DNA from: Hyphomicrobiales bacterium
GTDB lineage: Bacteria; Pseudomonadota; Alphaproteobacteria; Rhizobiales; Rhizobiaceae
Reading direction: 5' to 3'
Length of the DNA: 64,000 nucleotides
Assembly (NCBI GenBank): GCA_900473915.1
Contig: UCNG01000005.1
Span: 1 to 64,000, forward strand
Shown in pieces: positions 24,537-34,269 of this stretch. Position numbers and translations under genes: made by a program. Under the pieces are notes generated by a model that worked only from the letters and a program-made list of their open reading frames with translations, made no database searches and was not told the origin of the DNA. Within the stretch, counting starts at the first letter, position 1; the number at the start of each line of letters is the position of its first letter.

Positions 24537-26336
24537 TCATTGCTTCCGGCCCGCGCTCACAAGGCCGACCGAACGTTCGATAGAGGCGGCCGTGACATCG
24601 CCCACCAATCTGGTCCCTTCCGCTTCCTTGCTGATGCGATCGAAGAAGATCATCGTCGGCGGACCGGCTACACCAAGCTTTGCCATCAGGTCGGCATTGC
24701 CTTGGGTCAATTCAGAAATATCTGCCTTGACCAGCTGATAGCCTTCCAGCGCCTTCTTCACGTCAGCATCGGGCAAAACCCGGCGCTCCACGGTGGAACA
24801 GCTCACGCACCAATCCGCCGTGAAATAGACAAGCGTCGGCTTGTCGCCGCGCGCTTTGCCAAGTTTCTCCTGAAGGGAAGAAACAGTCTCGACCGGCGCA
24901 AATTGCAGCGCGGCCAGATTCTGATTGCCGCCACGGTTACCGAATGCGGCCAGCGGTTGCAACGGGTCTTTTCCGCCAGAAGCCACGCCAAGCATCAAAA
25001 TGACACCGTAAACGAAAGCTGCCGTGCCGATGGTGCGGGCGACAACGCTGCGCCCCGGAATTTTGAGGAATGCGAAACTTGCAGCCCCGAAAAGCAGAAG
25101 CGCCCACAGCACCATGTCCACGCCGGGCGGCAACAGCGGCGCGGCCATGAAGATTGCGGTGGCGAGAAAACCGAAGCCGAAAACCTGCTTCACCGTTTCC
25201 ATCCATGCGCCTGCGCGCGGAAGCGTGCCTGCGCCGAGCGTTGCGAAAGCAATGAGCGGCAGTCCCTTGCCGATGCCAAGCGCAAAGAGGGCAGAAGCGC
25301 CGAGCGCGACATTGGCGGTCTGCGCGATATAGAGCAGCGCCCCTGCGAGCGGCGCCGTCACGCACGGACCGACAATCAGCACGGACGAGAAGCCGAGAAT
25401 CGCCGCCGAGCGTTTTGAACCCGTGCGCTGGCCGGTCCGCGACGAAATCGCGCTGACCCATGAATTGGGAAGCTGGATCTGGAACAGGCCGAACATGGAG
25501 AGCGCCAGAAGCGTGAAGATTCCGGCGAGGGCAAGGGCCGTCCATTTCGATTGCAGCACCATTTGCAGGTTCTGCCCCGACCAGCCTGCGATTGCGCCGA
25601 CCACGGCGAAGCCCAGCGCCAGGCTGACGACATAGACGGACGAAAGCACGAAGCCGCGCTTTGCCGTCAGCTTCTCCCCTTCCCGCGCCAGCGTTCCGGC
25701 CAGGATGGGATAGATGGGAAACACGCAAGGGGTGAAGGCAAGCAGCACGCCGAAAGCCAGAAATGCGGCGATCACCAGCCCGGTGCCGCCCCGGTCAAGC
25801 AGCCCTTCGACCATGCCCTTTTCGGGTGCGAGGGCGAAGGCCATGTCTTGCGGGGTTGGTTGCGATGCAGCCGGAGCAAATACCGATGCCTGCGTCAACG
25901 CCTTGGCCTTCTGTCCCATTTCGCTCGATATTGCGAGCGTGACCGGATCGATGGTCCTCGTTTCCGGACGGTAGCAGATGCCGTCTTCCTGACAGCCCTG
26001 ATAGGTCAGTTCCAGCGGCTTACCATCCGCCTTCACGCTTGCTGTGGCGTGGGTGTAATAGACTTCCAACCGCCCGAAATTCGGGTCGTCTTTCGGCAGG
26101 CCGGGTTGCGTGTCGACGGCAAGCGCGTTTCCCTGCCCGTCCTTCACCTCTATGTGGTCGCGATAAAGATAATAACCGTTTGCAATCTGCCAGTTGAGCA
26201 CAAGACGGCCATCCGTATCCTTCGTTACGCTCAGGCGGAAAGCCTGATCGACCGGCAGGGGGTTCGCGGCCAATGCCGGGCCAAGCGCGAGAAACAAACT
26301 GATGAAGAAGCCGGCAAGGCTCGCAAGGAAACGCAT
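24537..26336 (-). CDS. dsbD: Thiol:disulfide interchange protein DsbD
   Basis: About 599 residues. Signal peptide 1-23, then an N-terminal periplasmic domain with the Cys pair GCQEDGICYRPE, a central membrane part of about eight helices with LLAFTPCVFPIYPILAG (first redox Cys) and GPCVTAPLAGAL, and a C-terminal thioredoxin-like domain with TADWCVSCSTVE. All three redox modules are complete, so it should pass electrons from the cytosolic thioredoxin to the periplasm. The start MRFLASLAGF at 26336 gives a proper signal peptide. It is divergent from a two-component system with a CTTAAG direct repeat between them. Confidence 0.93.
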   Translation of the reverse strand: MRFLASLAGFFISLFLALGPALAANPLPVDQAFRLSVTKDTDGRLVLNWQIANGYYLYRDHIEVKDGQGNALAVDTQPGLPKDDPNFGRLEVYYTHATASVKADGKPLELTYQGCQEDGICYRPETRTIDPVTLAISSEMGQKAKALTQASVFAPAASQPTPQDMAFALAPEKGMVEGLLDRGGTGLVIAAFLAFGVLLAFTPCVFPIYPILAGTLAREGEKLTAKRGFVLSSVYVVSLALGFAVVGAIAGWSGQNLQMVLQSKWTALALAGIFTLLALSMFGLFQIQLPNSWVSAISSRTGQRTGSKRSAAILGFSSVLIVGPCVTAPLAGALLYIAQTANVALGASALFALGIGKGLPLIAFATLGAGTLPRAGAWMETVKQVFGFGFLATAIFMAAPLLPPGVDMVLWALLLFGAASFAFLKIPGRSVVARTIGTAAFVYGVILMLGVASGGKDPLQPLAAFGNRGGNQNLAALQFAPVETVSSLQEKLGKARGDKPTLVYFTADWCVSCSTVERRVLPDADVKKALEGYQLVKADISELTQGNADLMAKLGVAGPPTMIFFDRISKEAEGTRLVGDVTAASIERSVGLVSAGRKQ

Positions 26337-26400
26337 TATGATTTTCCGCACAAATTCGATTCGGGACAAATTTATCATGTTGCAAGAGCCGAATGTGCCC

Positions 26401-26427
26401 GTCACCTTAAGGCAGCCTTAAGGTGAC
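26401..26427. promoter_or_regulatory. PmrA-type box between dsbD and the two-component genes
   Basis: CTTAAG-N5-CTTAAG (26406-26422) lies inside a perfect 12-base inverted repeat GTCACCTTAAGG/CCTTAAGGTGAC around CAG. The direct half-sites with 11-base period are the form bound by PmrA/BasR and QseB. It sits 65 bases before dsbD and 55 before the regulator gene, so it can control both. Confidence 0.65.
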
Positions 26428-26481
26428 GCGGGGAAAAGCCCGTGCCGGGTTAAACATCAATAAAGGCGGAAACGGGAATTC

Positions 26482-27147
26482 ATGCGCATACTCGTGGTGG
26501 AAGACGACATAATCCTTCTCGACGGACTGACCGTCGGGCTGGGGCTTGCCGGGTTCACCGTGGATGCCGTTTCCAGTTGCGGCGATGCGGAAGCAGCCCT
26601 TGCCGCTCAGAATTACAATGCCGTGGTGCTCGACCTGATGCTGCCAGATGGTTCCGGCCTCGATATTCTGAAAGCCATGCGGCGCGCCCGCGACGAGACG
26701 CCGGTTCTGCTGCTGACCGCGCGCGATCAGGTGCCCGAGCGCATTGCGGGCCTTGACGCGGGTGCGGACGATTATGTCGGCAAGCCCTTCGATCTGCACG
26801 AGCTTGCGGCCCGCGTGCGCGCAGTTGCGCGGCGCGGCGCCGGACGCGCCAATGCCCTGCTTGAGTGGCGCGGCGTCGAGCTCGACCCGGCGGAAATGTC
26901 GGTGCGTTTCCATGGCGAACCCGTCCGGCTGACCCGGCGCGAATTCTCGATCCTGCGCGCCTTGATGGAGCGGCCCGCCGCCACCTTCTCCAAATCCTCG
27001 CTGGAAGAGGCGCTTTATGGCTGGCAGGAGGAAGTGGAAAGCAATGCGGTGGAAGTGCATATCCACCATCTGCGCTCGAAACTCGGTTCTGATTTCATCG
27101 AAACGGTGCGCGGGGTCGGCTACCGTCTGGCAGGGAAAAACGCATGA
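26482..27147 (+). CDS. OmpR family response regulator (PmrA/QseB-like)
   Basis: A 221-residue regulator: receiver domain 1-115 with acidic pair EDD at 7-9, phospho-acceptor Asp51 in VVLDLMLPDGSG, Thr in LLLTARD and Lys in VGKPFDLHEL; then an OmpR-type winged helix (about 125-218) with LTRREFSILRALMERP and HIHHLRSKLG. The sequence is close to the PmrA/QseB/TctD branch. It overlaps the kinase gene by four bases. A CTTAAG direct repeat upstream suggests autoregulation and control of dsbD. Confidence 0.92.
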   Translation: MRILVVEDDIILLDGLTVGLGLAGFTVDAVSSCGDAEAALAAQNYNAVVLDLMLPDGSGLDILKAMRRARDETPVLLLTARDQVPERIAGLDAGADDYVGKPFDLHELAARVRAVARRGAGRANALLEWRGVELDPAEMSVRFHGEPVRLTRREFSILRALMERPAATFSKSSLEEALYGWQEEVESNAVEVHIHHLRSKLGSDFIETVRGVGYRLAGKNA

Positions 27148-28505
27148 ATTCCATTCGCAGCCGCCTGACCGGCATACTGATCGGCGTGACATGCCTTGTC
27201 TGGCTTTTCGCGGTGGTGTGGATTCACATCAGCACCCAGTCGCAGCTTGAAAAAGTGCTCGATGCGCGCCTGATGGAAGCCGCGCGCATGGTCAATTCGC
27301 TTCTGACCGAGCATCGGGTGGAGGTGGGGCCGGAAGGCGATGGCGGGCAGCTCTCGCTGAAGCCGATGCCGGATTTTCCGCTCTATGACCGGCAGCTGTT
27401 TTGCCAGATATGGGCGCTCGACGGCAAGCTGGTGGGCCGCTCCGAAAGCGCGCCCGGCGTGCGGCTTACCAATGTGGCGAACGGCTTTTCCAATACCGAA
27501 GTTGCGGGCGACCGCTGGCGGGTATTCGCGGTGGAAAATACCCAGCTTGGCCTGCGCGTCATGGTGGGCGACAGCCTGAGCGTTCGGGAAAGGCTGGTGC
27601 GGAATGTCGTGACCGGCCTTGTCCTGCCCGCCCTCTTGATGCTGCCCGTTCTGGCGCTCATGATCTGGCTGTGCGTGCGGCGCGGCCTCAACCCGCTGAG
27701 CCGTCTTGCGTCGGTGCTTTCCAAGCGGCGGGCGGAGGATTTGCGACCGCTTCCCGAACAGAATTTGCCAAGCGAAATTGCGCCTGCCGTCACGGCGCTG
27801 AACGGGCTTTTCCATCGCGTTGAAGAAGCGCGCGAGCGCGAGCGCAACTTTGCGATCTTCGCCGCGCATGAGTTGAAGACGCCGCTTGCCGGGCTGAAGA
27901 CACAGGCGCAGATTGCCGAAAGCGCAAAGGATGACACCATGCGCGCCAATGCGGTGCGCCAGATCGCGGCGGGCGTCGACCGCACCAGCCGCCTTGTCAA
28001 CCAGTTGCTCGATCTGGCAGCACTCGAAACCGGCGAGGAATTGGAAACATCCGCATATGAACCGGCGTGCCAGCTTCTGGTCGCGGTTTCAACCGACATG
28101 CGGATGCTCGCGGCGCAGCGCGGCGTTTCCATCGAACTGCCGCAAAACATGCCTCTGGTGCAACTACCCTCCCCGCATCTCTTCACGCTTGCGGCGCGCA
28201 ACCTGATTGAAAATGCAGTCAATCACTCGCCGAAAGACGGAACCGTGCATTGCCGCATCGAGACGGAAAACGGAAAGCTGCGGCTTGTCGTGGAGGATGG
28301 CGGCCCCGGCATTCCCGAAGGCGAAATGCCGCATGTGACCGAACGCTTCTTCCGCGGCACGCACCGCAATGAGACCGGCAGCGGCCTTGGCCTCGCCATC
28401 GTAAAGATGGCAGTTGAGCGGATGAGCGGCGAATTTCAGCTGCAAAACCGCCCCGAGGGCGGTCTTCGGGCGGAATTCGTCGTTCCCGGCATCCCGATCG
28501 GCTGA
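27144..28505 (+). CDS. Sensor histidine kinase (PmrB/QseC-like)
   Basis: A 453-residue inner-membrane kinase. Two membrane segments (about 8-28 and 155-178) enclose a periplasmic sensor of about 125 residues, as in QseC/TctE (2CSK_N type). A HAMP-like linker is followed by the H-box FAAHELKTPLAGL (His near 242), the N-box NLIENAVNHS and the G boxes DGGPGIP and GSGLGLAIVK. Signal unknown; possible cues in related kinases are cations, acid or small acids. It is co-translated with the regulator. Confidence 0.92.
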   Translation: MNSIRSRLTGILIGVTCLVWLFAVVWIHISTQSQLEKVLDARLMEAARMVNSLLTEHRVEVGPEGDGGQLSLKPMPDFPLYDRQLFCQIWALDGKLVGRSESAPGVRLTNVANGFSNTEVAGDRWRVFAVENTQLGLRVMVGDSLSVRERLVRNVVTGLVLPALLMLPVLALMIWLCVRRGLNPLSRLASVLSKRRAEDLRPLPEQNLPSEIAPAVTALNGLFHRVEEARERERNFAIFAAHELKTPLAGLKTQAQIAESAKDDTMRANAVRQIAAGVDRTSRLVNQLLDLAALETGEELETSAYEPACQLLVAVSTDMRMLAAQRGVSIELPQNMPLVQLPSPHLFTLAARNLIENAVNHSPKDGTVHCRIETENGKLRLVVEDGGPGIPEGEMPHVTERFFRGTHRNETGSGLGLAIVKMAVERMSGEFQLQNRPEGGLRAEFVVPGIPIG

Positions 28506-28565
28506 TCTGCCGGAAGGCGGAAACACGACCGCCTTCGGCGCTGCCACAATTCTTTCCGCCGCTCT

Positions 28566-28579
28566 TTGATTTAGATCAA
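28566..28579. promoter_or_regulatory. FNR/FixK box upstream of ccoN
   Basis: TTGAT-TTAG-ATCAA is an exact FNR/FixK/Anr consensus palindrome, centred about 97 bases before the ccoN start. It is placed to activate the cbb3 operon at low oxygen. Confidence 0.85.
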
Positions 28580-28669
28580 TGACACCCGCCCCCCGGACGC
28601 AGATAGGAAACCTATCGCTATTGCTGTCTCATCCGAGGCAGCTCTTGTCATGCGCTGCGAGGGGATTTC

Positions 28670-30295
28670 ATGAACTACGCCGCTGGAACAGTCCTTTCCG
28701 GTCTGGGAGCACTTTTTGCCGTGCTTCTGGCCGGATTTTCCCATGATGAGCTGTTCAGAAACCATATGTGGATTCTGTTCGCTACACTGGCCATCTTCAC
28801 CATTCTTCTGATGCGGAATGCCAATTACGGTCTGACGCCCAAAAAGGTCGACCAGTCCACCTATATGGACGGCCCGATCCGCTATGGTGTCATCGCAACG
28901 GTTTTCTGGGGTGTGGCCGGTTTTCTGGTCGGTGTGGTTATCGCCGCGCAGCTCGCCTTTCCCGATCTCAATCTGGAACCCTATCTGAACTTCGGCCGTC
29001 TGCGTCCGCTGCACACTTCTGCGGTGATCTTCGCCTTCGGCGGCAATGCGCTGATCGCATCGTCCTTCTATGTCGTGCAGCGTACCTGCCGCGCCCGCCT
29101 CATCGGCGGCGACCTCGCATGGTTCGTGTTCTGGGGCTATCAGCTCTTCATCGTGATGGCCGCGACCGGCTACCTGCTCGGCATCACGCAGAGCCGTGAA
29201 TATGCGGAACCGGAATGGTATGTCGACATCTGGCTCACCATCGTCTGGGTCGCCTATCTGGTCGTCTTCCTCGGCACGATCCTGAAGCGCAAGGAGCCGC
29301 ATATCTATGTGGCGAACTGGTTCTACCTGTCCTTCATCATCACCATCGCCATGCTGCACATCGTCAACAACCTGGCGATTCCGGTGTCGTTCCTCGGCGT
29401 GAAGAGCTATTCCGCCTTTGCAGGCGTGCAGGATGCGGTGACCCAGTGGTGGTATGGCCACAACGCCGTCGCCTTCTTCCTGACGGTGCCCTTCCTGGCC
29501 ATGATGTATTATTTCGTGCCGAAGCAGGCAGAGCGTCCGGTCTATTCCTACCGCCTGTCCATCGTGCACTTCTGGTCGATCATCTTCCTCTATATCTGGG
29601 CTGGCCCGCACCATCTGCACTACACCGCTGTTCCCGATTGGGCGCAGACGCTCGGCATGGTCTTCTCCATCATGCTGTGGATGCCGTCCTGGGGTGGCAT
29701 GATCAACGGCCTGATGACGCTTTCGGGCGCATGGGACAAGGTCCGCACCGATCCGATCATCCGCCTGATGGTTGCGGCCATCGCCTTCTACGGCATGGCG
29801 ACCTTTGAAGGCCCGATGCTGTCGATCAAGGCTGTCAACTCGCTGTCGCACTATACGGACTGGACCATCGGTCACGTTCATGCTGGCGCGCTCGGCTGGA
29901 ACGGCATGATTTCGTTCGCCGCCGTATACTATCTGGCGCCGAAGCTGTGGAACCGTCAGCGGCTCTATTCGATCCGCATGGTCAACTGGCACTTCTGGCT
30001 GGCGACGCTCGGCATCGTCCTCTATGCGGCGGCCATGTGGGTTGCCGGTATCCAGCAGGGCCTGATGTGGCGCGAATACGACGATCAGGGCTTCCTCGTC
30101 TATTCCTTCGCGGAAACCGTGCTCGCCATGTTCCCCTACTACGTCATCCGTACGCTTGGCGGCGTGCTCTACCTCGCCGGTGGCCTCGTGATGGCATGGA
30201 ACGTCTATCAGACCATTCGCGGCAATCTGCGCAACGAAGCGCCGATGGGCGGCACCCGGACTGTTGCCGGTGCGGTCATGCAGCCTGCCGAATAA
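28670..30295 (+). CDS. ccoN: cbb3 cytochrome c oxidase subunit I
   Basis: The catalytic subunit of the high-affinity cbb3 oxidase: 541 residues, 12 or more membrane helices, carrying heme b and the heme b3-CuB site. Histidine ligands lie in [37 protein letters not shown] and [14 protein letters not shown]-type blocks. First gene of ccoNOQP and followed after 14 bases by ccoO. Expression is expected to be microaerobic because of the FNR-type box upstream. Confidence 0.97.
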   Translation: MNYAAGTVLSGLGALFAVLLAGFSHDELFRNHMWILFATLAIFTILLMRNANYGLTPKKVDQSTYMDGPIRYGVIATVFWGVAGFLVGVVIAAQLAFPDLNLEPYLNFGRLRPLHTSAVIFAFGGNALIASSFYVVQRTCRARLIGGDLAWFVFWGYQLFIVMAATGYLLGITQSREYAEPEWYVDIWLTIVWVAYLVVFLGTILKRKEPHIYVANWFYLSFIITIAMLHIVNNLAIPVSFLGVKSYSAFAGVQDAVTQWWYGHNAVAFFLTVPFLAMMYYFVPKQAERPVYSYRLSIVHFWSIIFLYIWAGPHHLHYTAVPDWAQTLGMVFSIMLWMPSWGGMINGLMTLSGAWDKVRTDPIIRLMVAAIAFYGMATFEGPMLSIKAVNSLSHYTDWTIGHVHAGALGWNGMISFAAVYYLAPKLWNRQRLYSIRMVNWHFWLATLGIVLYAAAMWVAGIQQGLMWREYDDQGFLVYSFAETVLAMFPYYVIRTLGGVLYLAGGLVMAWNVYQTIRGNLRNEAPMGGTRTVAGAVMQPAE

Positions 30296-30309
30296 GGAGC
30301 GTGTGATTT

Positions 30310-31041
30310 ATGTCGATACTAAAGAACCACTCCAAGCTGGAGAAAAATGCAACGCTGCTGCTGATCGCATCGCTCGCCGTGGTCACGGTCGGTGGCATCG
30401 TTGAAATCGCACCGCTCTTCTATCTCGAAAACACCATCGAGAAGGTGGAGGGCATGCGCCCCTATTCACCGCTGGAACTGGCGGGCCGCGACGTCTATGT
30501 GCGTGAAGGCTGCTATCTCTGCCACAGCCAGATGATCCGTCCTTTCCGTGACGAGGTCGAGCGCTATGGCCATTACAGCCTTGCGGCGGAATCCATGTAC
30601 GACCATTCGTTCCAGTGGGGCTCCAAGCGCACGGGGCCTGACCTCGCGCGCGTCGGCGGCCGCTATTCGAACGAGTGGCACGTGCAGCATCTCGTCCAAC
30701 CGCGCGACGTGGTGCCGGAATCGGTCATGCCAAGCTATGCCTTCCTGAAGGACCGTCCGCTGGAGGCTTCCAACATTGCGGCCAATCTGAAGGCCAATGT
30801 GGCGGTTGGCGTGCCCTACAGCCAGGAAATGATCGACAACGCGCTTGACGATCTGAAGGCACAGGCCACGCCGGATGCCGACACGTCCGGCGTCGAGGCA
30901 CGCTATCCCAAGGCCAAGGTCGGTGATTTCGACGGCAACCCGCAGATGATCTCGGAGATGGACGCACTCATCGCCTATCTCCAGATGCTCGGCACGCTGG
31001 TCGATTTCTCGACCTACGACCAGTCCCCCAAAGCGAGATAA
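30310..31041 (+). CDS. ccoO: cbb3 oxidase monoheme cytochrome c subunit II
   Basis: A 243-residue membrane-anchored cytochrome c. One N-terminal membrane helix (about 17-39) and a single heme-binding motif, CYLCHS (Cys68, Cys71, His72), with an axial Met in the later SVMPSYAFL. It passes electrons from CcoP to CcoN. A helical acidic tail follows. Standard length. Confidence 0.96.
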   Translation: MSILKNHSKLEKNATLLLIASLAVVTVGGIVEIAPLFYLENTIEKVEGMRPYSPLELAGRDVYVREGCYLCHSQMIRPFRDEVERYGHYSLAAESMYDHSFQWGSKRTGPDLARVGGRYSNEWHVQHLVQPRDVVPESVMPSYAFLKDRPLEASNIAANLKANVAVGVPYSQEMIDNALDDLKAQATPDADTSGVEARYPKAKVGDFDGNPQMISEMDALIAYLQMLGTLVDFSTYDQSPKAR

Positions 31042-31056
31042 AGCGGAGATTTAGCG

Positions 31057-31215
31057 ATGGATTACAATACCATGCGCACTTTCGCCGATAGCTGGGGTCT
31101 GCTCGGCATGGCGCTCTTTTTTCTCTTCGTCGTTCTCTACGCCTTCCGGCCAGGCAGCAAGCAGCTAGCCGACCACGCGAAGGACATTCCTTTCAAGGAT
31201 GACGCAAATGACTGA
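31057..31215 (+). CDS. ccoQ: cbb3 oxidase subunit CcoQ (FixQ)
   Basis: A 52-residue protein with one membrane helix (GLLGMALFFLFVVLYAFRPG) and a polar tail (DHAKDIPFKDDAND). It stabilises the cbb3 complex. ATG follows GCGGAGATTTAGCG. Its stop overlaps the start of ccoP by eight bases, so the two are translationally coupled. Confidence 0.9.
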   Translation: MDYNTMRTFADSWGLLGMALFFLFVVLYAFRPGSKQLADHAKDIPFKDDAND

Positions 31216-32071
31216 CAAGCAAATCGACGAAGTAACCGGCGTCGCGACCACCGGCCACGAATGGGACGGCATCAAGGAACTCGACAATCCAATGCCCCGC
31301 TGGTGGCTGTGGACATTCTACGCGACCATCTTCTGGGCGCTTGCCTATGTGATCGCCTATCCGGCATGGCCGCTGATTTCCAGTTCAACCGGCGGCATGC
31401 TCGGCTGGTCGAGCCGTGGTGCGCTGCATCAGGAAATGCAGCAGGTTGCCGCAGAAAAGCAGGGCATCATCGACCAGATCAAGGCCAAGGACGTGCACGA
31501 GATTCTGGCGGATGAAAACCTGCGCCAATATGCGATTGCCGGTGGCGCTGCTGCCTTCCGCGTCAATTGCGTGCAATGTCATGGCTCCGGCGCGCAAGGT
31601 GCGCCCGGCTATCCGAACCTCAACGACGACGACTGGCTGTGGGGCGGTTCCATCGACGACATCGTGACGACCATCCGTCATGGCGTGCGTTCGAAGGACG
31701 ATGCCGACACCCGCGTTTCCGAAATGCCGGCTTTTGCCGACGTGCTGGAACCGCAGCAGATCCGCGATGTCGCCGCCTATGTGGTGAGCCTGTCGGGCAC
31801 GCCGCACAATCCCGACATGGTGCCAGAAGGCAAGAAGGTTTTCACTGAAAACTGCGCTGTCTGCCATGGCGCGGACGCCAAGGGCCTGCGTGAGTTCGGC
31901 GCACCGGACCTCACCGATGCCATCTGGTTCTATGGTTCCGGCGAGGACGCCATCGCGCGTCAGGTCTCGCATCCCAAGCATGGCGTCATGCCCGCATGGG
32001 AGACGCGCCTTGGCGATGCCACCGTCAAGCAGCTTGCCATCTTCGTCCATTCGTTGGGCGGAGGTGAGTAG
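31208..32071 (+). CDS. ccoP: cbb3 oxidase diheme cytochrome c subunit III
   Basis: A 287-residue diheme cytochrome: a membrane helix near 33-55, then two heme-binding motifs, CVQCHG near residue 120 and CAVCHG near 215, with Met ligands in SEMPAFAD and GVMPAW. It receives electrons from the cytochrome bc1 complex. The start ATG-ACT-GAC at 31208 is preferred over one nine bases upstream because AAGGA is better spaced. A short hairpin and a heptad inverted repeat follow the stop. Confidence 0.95.
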   Translation: MTDKQIDEVTGVATTGHEWDGIKELDNPMPRWWLWTFYATIFWALAYVIAYPAWPLISSSTGGMLGWSSRGALHQEMQQVAAEKQGIIDQIKAKDVHEILADENLRQYAIAGGAAAFRVNCVQCHGSGAQGAPGYPNLNDDDWLWGGSIDDIVTTIRHGVRSKDDADTRVSEMPAFADVLEPQQIRDVAAYVVSLSGTPHNPDMVPEGKKVFTENCAVCHGADAKGLREFGAPDLTDAIWFYGSGEDAIARQVSHPKHGVMPAWETRLGDATVKQLAIFVHSLGGGE

Positions 32072-32208
32072 TCAGGCTGCGAAGCCTGACTACAGGGCAG
32101 TAAGGCAATAGGGCAGTAAGGCAGTAGGGAAAATAAGGAATTTGGGACTGTATTGATCGCGGCCATCACATACTGCCCTATTGCCTTACTGCCCTACTGC
32201 CCTGCTCC
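32072..32208. repeat. Heptad-unit inverted repeat between ccoP and ccoG
   Basis: After a 9-base-arm hairpin at 32070-32091 (AGTCAGGCT/AGCCTGACT) come GGCAGTA-type units; the 25-base left arm (32094-32118) is exactly repeated in inverse orientation at 32171-32195, with 52 bases between. More units extend both arms. The right arm sits just ahead of the ccoG ribosome site (AAAGGAGCG). Confidence 0.85.
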
Positions 32209-32221
32209 AAAGGAGCGAAAA

Positions 32222-33772
32222 ATGTCAGACGATGTCGAACGCATTGACGTTCAGGCAGTCAATTCCCCCAAGACCCGCCAATCGCTTTATGCGGCGCGGG
32301 TGAAAGTGTTTCCGAAGCGCGTGCAGGGCGAGTTCCGGCGCTTCAAGTGGATTGTCATGCTCATTACGCTCGGCATCTACTATCTGACGCCCTGGCTGCG
32401 CTGGGATCGCGGTCCCTATGCGCCCGATCAGGCAGTGCTGATCGATCTCGCCAACCGCCGCTTCTATTTCTTCTTCATCGAAATCTGGCCGCAGGAATTC
32501 TACTACGTCGCGGGCCTGCTCATCATGGCGGGCCTCGGCCTGTTTCTCGTGACCTCCGTTGCGGGCCGCGCCTGGTGCGGCTATACCTGCCCGCAGACCG
32601 TCTGGGTCGATCTTTATCTCGTCGTCGAGCGCGCCATCGAAGGCGATCGCAACGCGCGCATGAAGCTCGACAAGGCGCCTTGGACCTTCGACAAGCTCTG
32701 GAAGCGCGTGACGAAACATTCCATCTGGCTGCTGATCGGCGTGCTGACGGGCGGTGCATGGATTTTCTATTTTGCCGACGCGCCGCAGCTGCTCATGGAT
32801 TTTGTGACCGGAAAGGCGGCGCCCGTCGCCTATTTCACCGTCGCCATCCTCACCGCCACCACCTATGTTTTCGGCGGGCTGATGCGCGAGCAGGTCTGCA
32901 CCTATATGTGCCCGTGGCCACGCATTCAGGCCGCGATGCTGGATGAAAATTCGCTCACCGTCACCTACAATGACTGGCGCGGCGAGCCGCGCTCACGCCA
33001 CTCCAAGAAGGCGATTGCGGCGGGCGAAACCGTGGGCGATTGCGTGGATTGCAATGCCTGTGTCGCCGCCTGCCCGATGGGTATCGACATTCGCGACGGC
33101 CAGCAGCTTGAGTGCATCACCTGCGCGCTATGCATCGACGCCTGTAATTCGGTGATGGACAAGATCGACAAGCCGCGCGGCCTCATCTCCTATGCGACGC
33201 TTGCCGATTACAATGCAAACATGGCGCTCGCGACCAATAACGGCACGGCGCCTATCGATCCCGCCCGGGTCTACAAGGCGCCGAACAGCTTTTCTGACAA
33301 GGTGCAGAGCCTGTCGTGGAAGAAGGTGCTGCGCCCGCGCAGCATGTTCTATTTTGCCATATGGGCGTTGATCGGCCTGACGCTCGTCATCTCGCTTTCG
33401 ACGCGCCAGCGCATCGGCATCAACGTGCTGCATGACCGCAATCCGCAATATGTGCTTCTGTCGGACGGATCGATCCGCAACGGTTACACAGTCAAGCTGC
33501 TCAACATGATCCCGACGCCGCGCACCTTCCGTCTTTCCATAGAAGGACTGCCGGGGGCAACGCTGACCGTTCAGGATGAAACCGCAGATTCGGGCGGCAA
33601 TTACGATATTCCGGTGGAGCCGGACCGCCTGAAAACATTGCGCGTGTTCGTCACCATGCCGCATGATGCGATTACCGAACATCGCCACGACTATGAAATC
33701 GAAGTGCGTGACGCGGACGGCGCGGAACATGCACGCTACAAGGCAACTTTCATGGCACCGGAGGGCAGATAA
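32222..33772 (+). CDS. ccoG: Cytochrome oxidase accessory protein CcoG (FixG/RdxA)
   Basis: A 516-residue membrane ferredoxin-like protein required for copper delivery to cbb3 oxidase in other bacteria. Several N-terminal helices, then two 4Fe-4S motifs, CVDCNACVAACPMG and CITCALCIDACN, and a C-terminal periplasmic immunoglobulin-like domain. The WCGYTCPQTVW and CTYMCPWPRIQ blocks are family markers. The start at 32222 follows AAAGGAG; the upstream in-frame ATG would run through the inverted repeat. The stop overlaps ccoH by one base. Confidence 0.95.
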   Translation: MSDDVERIDVQAVNSPKTRQSLYAARVKVFPKRVQGEFRRFKWIVMLITLGIYYLTPWLRWDRGPYAPDQAVLIDLANRRFYFFFIEIWPQEFYYVAGLLIMAGLGLFLVTSVAGRAWCGYTCPQTVWVDLYLVVERAIEGDRNARMKLDKAPWTFDKLWKRVTKHSIWLLIGVLTGGAWIFYFADAPQLLMDFVTGKAAPVAYFTVAILTATTYVFGGLMREQVCTYMCPWPRIQAAMLDENSLTVTYNDWRGEPRSRHSKKAIAAGETVGDCVDCNACVAACPMGIDIRDGQQLECITCALCIDACNSVMDKIDKPRGLISYATLADYNANMALATNNGTAPIDPARVYKAPNSFSDKVQSLSWKKVLRPRSMFYFAIWALIGLTLVISLSTRQRIGINVLHDRNPQYVLLSDGSIRNGYTVKLLNMIPTPRTFRLSIEGLPGATLTVQDETADSGGNYDIPVEPDRLKTLRVFVTMPHDAITEHRHDYEIEVRDADGAEHARYKATFMAPEGR

Positions 33773-34269
33773 TGTCGATCAAGTCGAAAACCGCAGGCAC
33801 GTTCACCGGCTGGCACATGCTGGGCATTATGGTTGCCTTCTTCGGTGTCATTATCGCCGTCAATCTGACCATGGCCTATAACGCGATCCATAGCTGGAGC
33901 GGGCTGGTTGTGCAGAACACCTATGTCGCCAGCCAGGAATTCAACGACAAGGCTGAGACCGGCAAGGAACAGGCCGCGCTGAACTGGCAGTCGAAGCCTT
34001 CTTTTGAAAACGGCGTCTTTGCCTGGCAGCTGGCCGACCGCGACGGCAAGGCGGTCGCCATGACCGGCGGCACCGTGGAATTCAAGCGCCCGGTCGGTGA
34101 TGAGCACGACACCAAGGTCACGCTGACCGTTCGCGAACCCGGCGTGCTGACCGCGCCGCTGGAACTTGGCGAAGGCGCGTGGATCATGGAAGTGAATGCC
34201 GATGCCGGTCTTGAAGACCCTTATCGCCATATCATCCGCGTTCTGGTGAAGGATGGGAGGATACTATGA
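33772..34269 (+). CDS. ccoH: cbb3 oxidase assembly protein CcoH (FixH)
   Basis: A 165-residue protein with one N-terminal membrane helix (GWHMLGIMVAFFGVIIAVN) and a periplasmic beta domain, PF05751 (FixH). It overlaps both neighbours (ccoG and ccoI). FixH is required for cbb3 assembly, acting with FixI. Confidence 0.92.
   Translation: MSIKSKTAGTFTGWHMLGIMVAFFGVIIAVNLTMAYNAIHSWSGLVVQNTYVASQEFNDKAETGKEQAALNWQSKPSFENGVFAWQLADRDGKAVAMTGGTVEFKRPVGDEHDTKVTLTVREPGVLTAPLELGEGAWIMEVNADAGLEDPYRHIIRVLVKDGRIL

Noticed and set aside
28571-29992. Minus-strand 473-codon frame opposite ccoN
   Set aside because: Antisense to a complete CcoN; composition rich in His, Asp, Gln and Arg marks it as a shadow.
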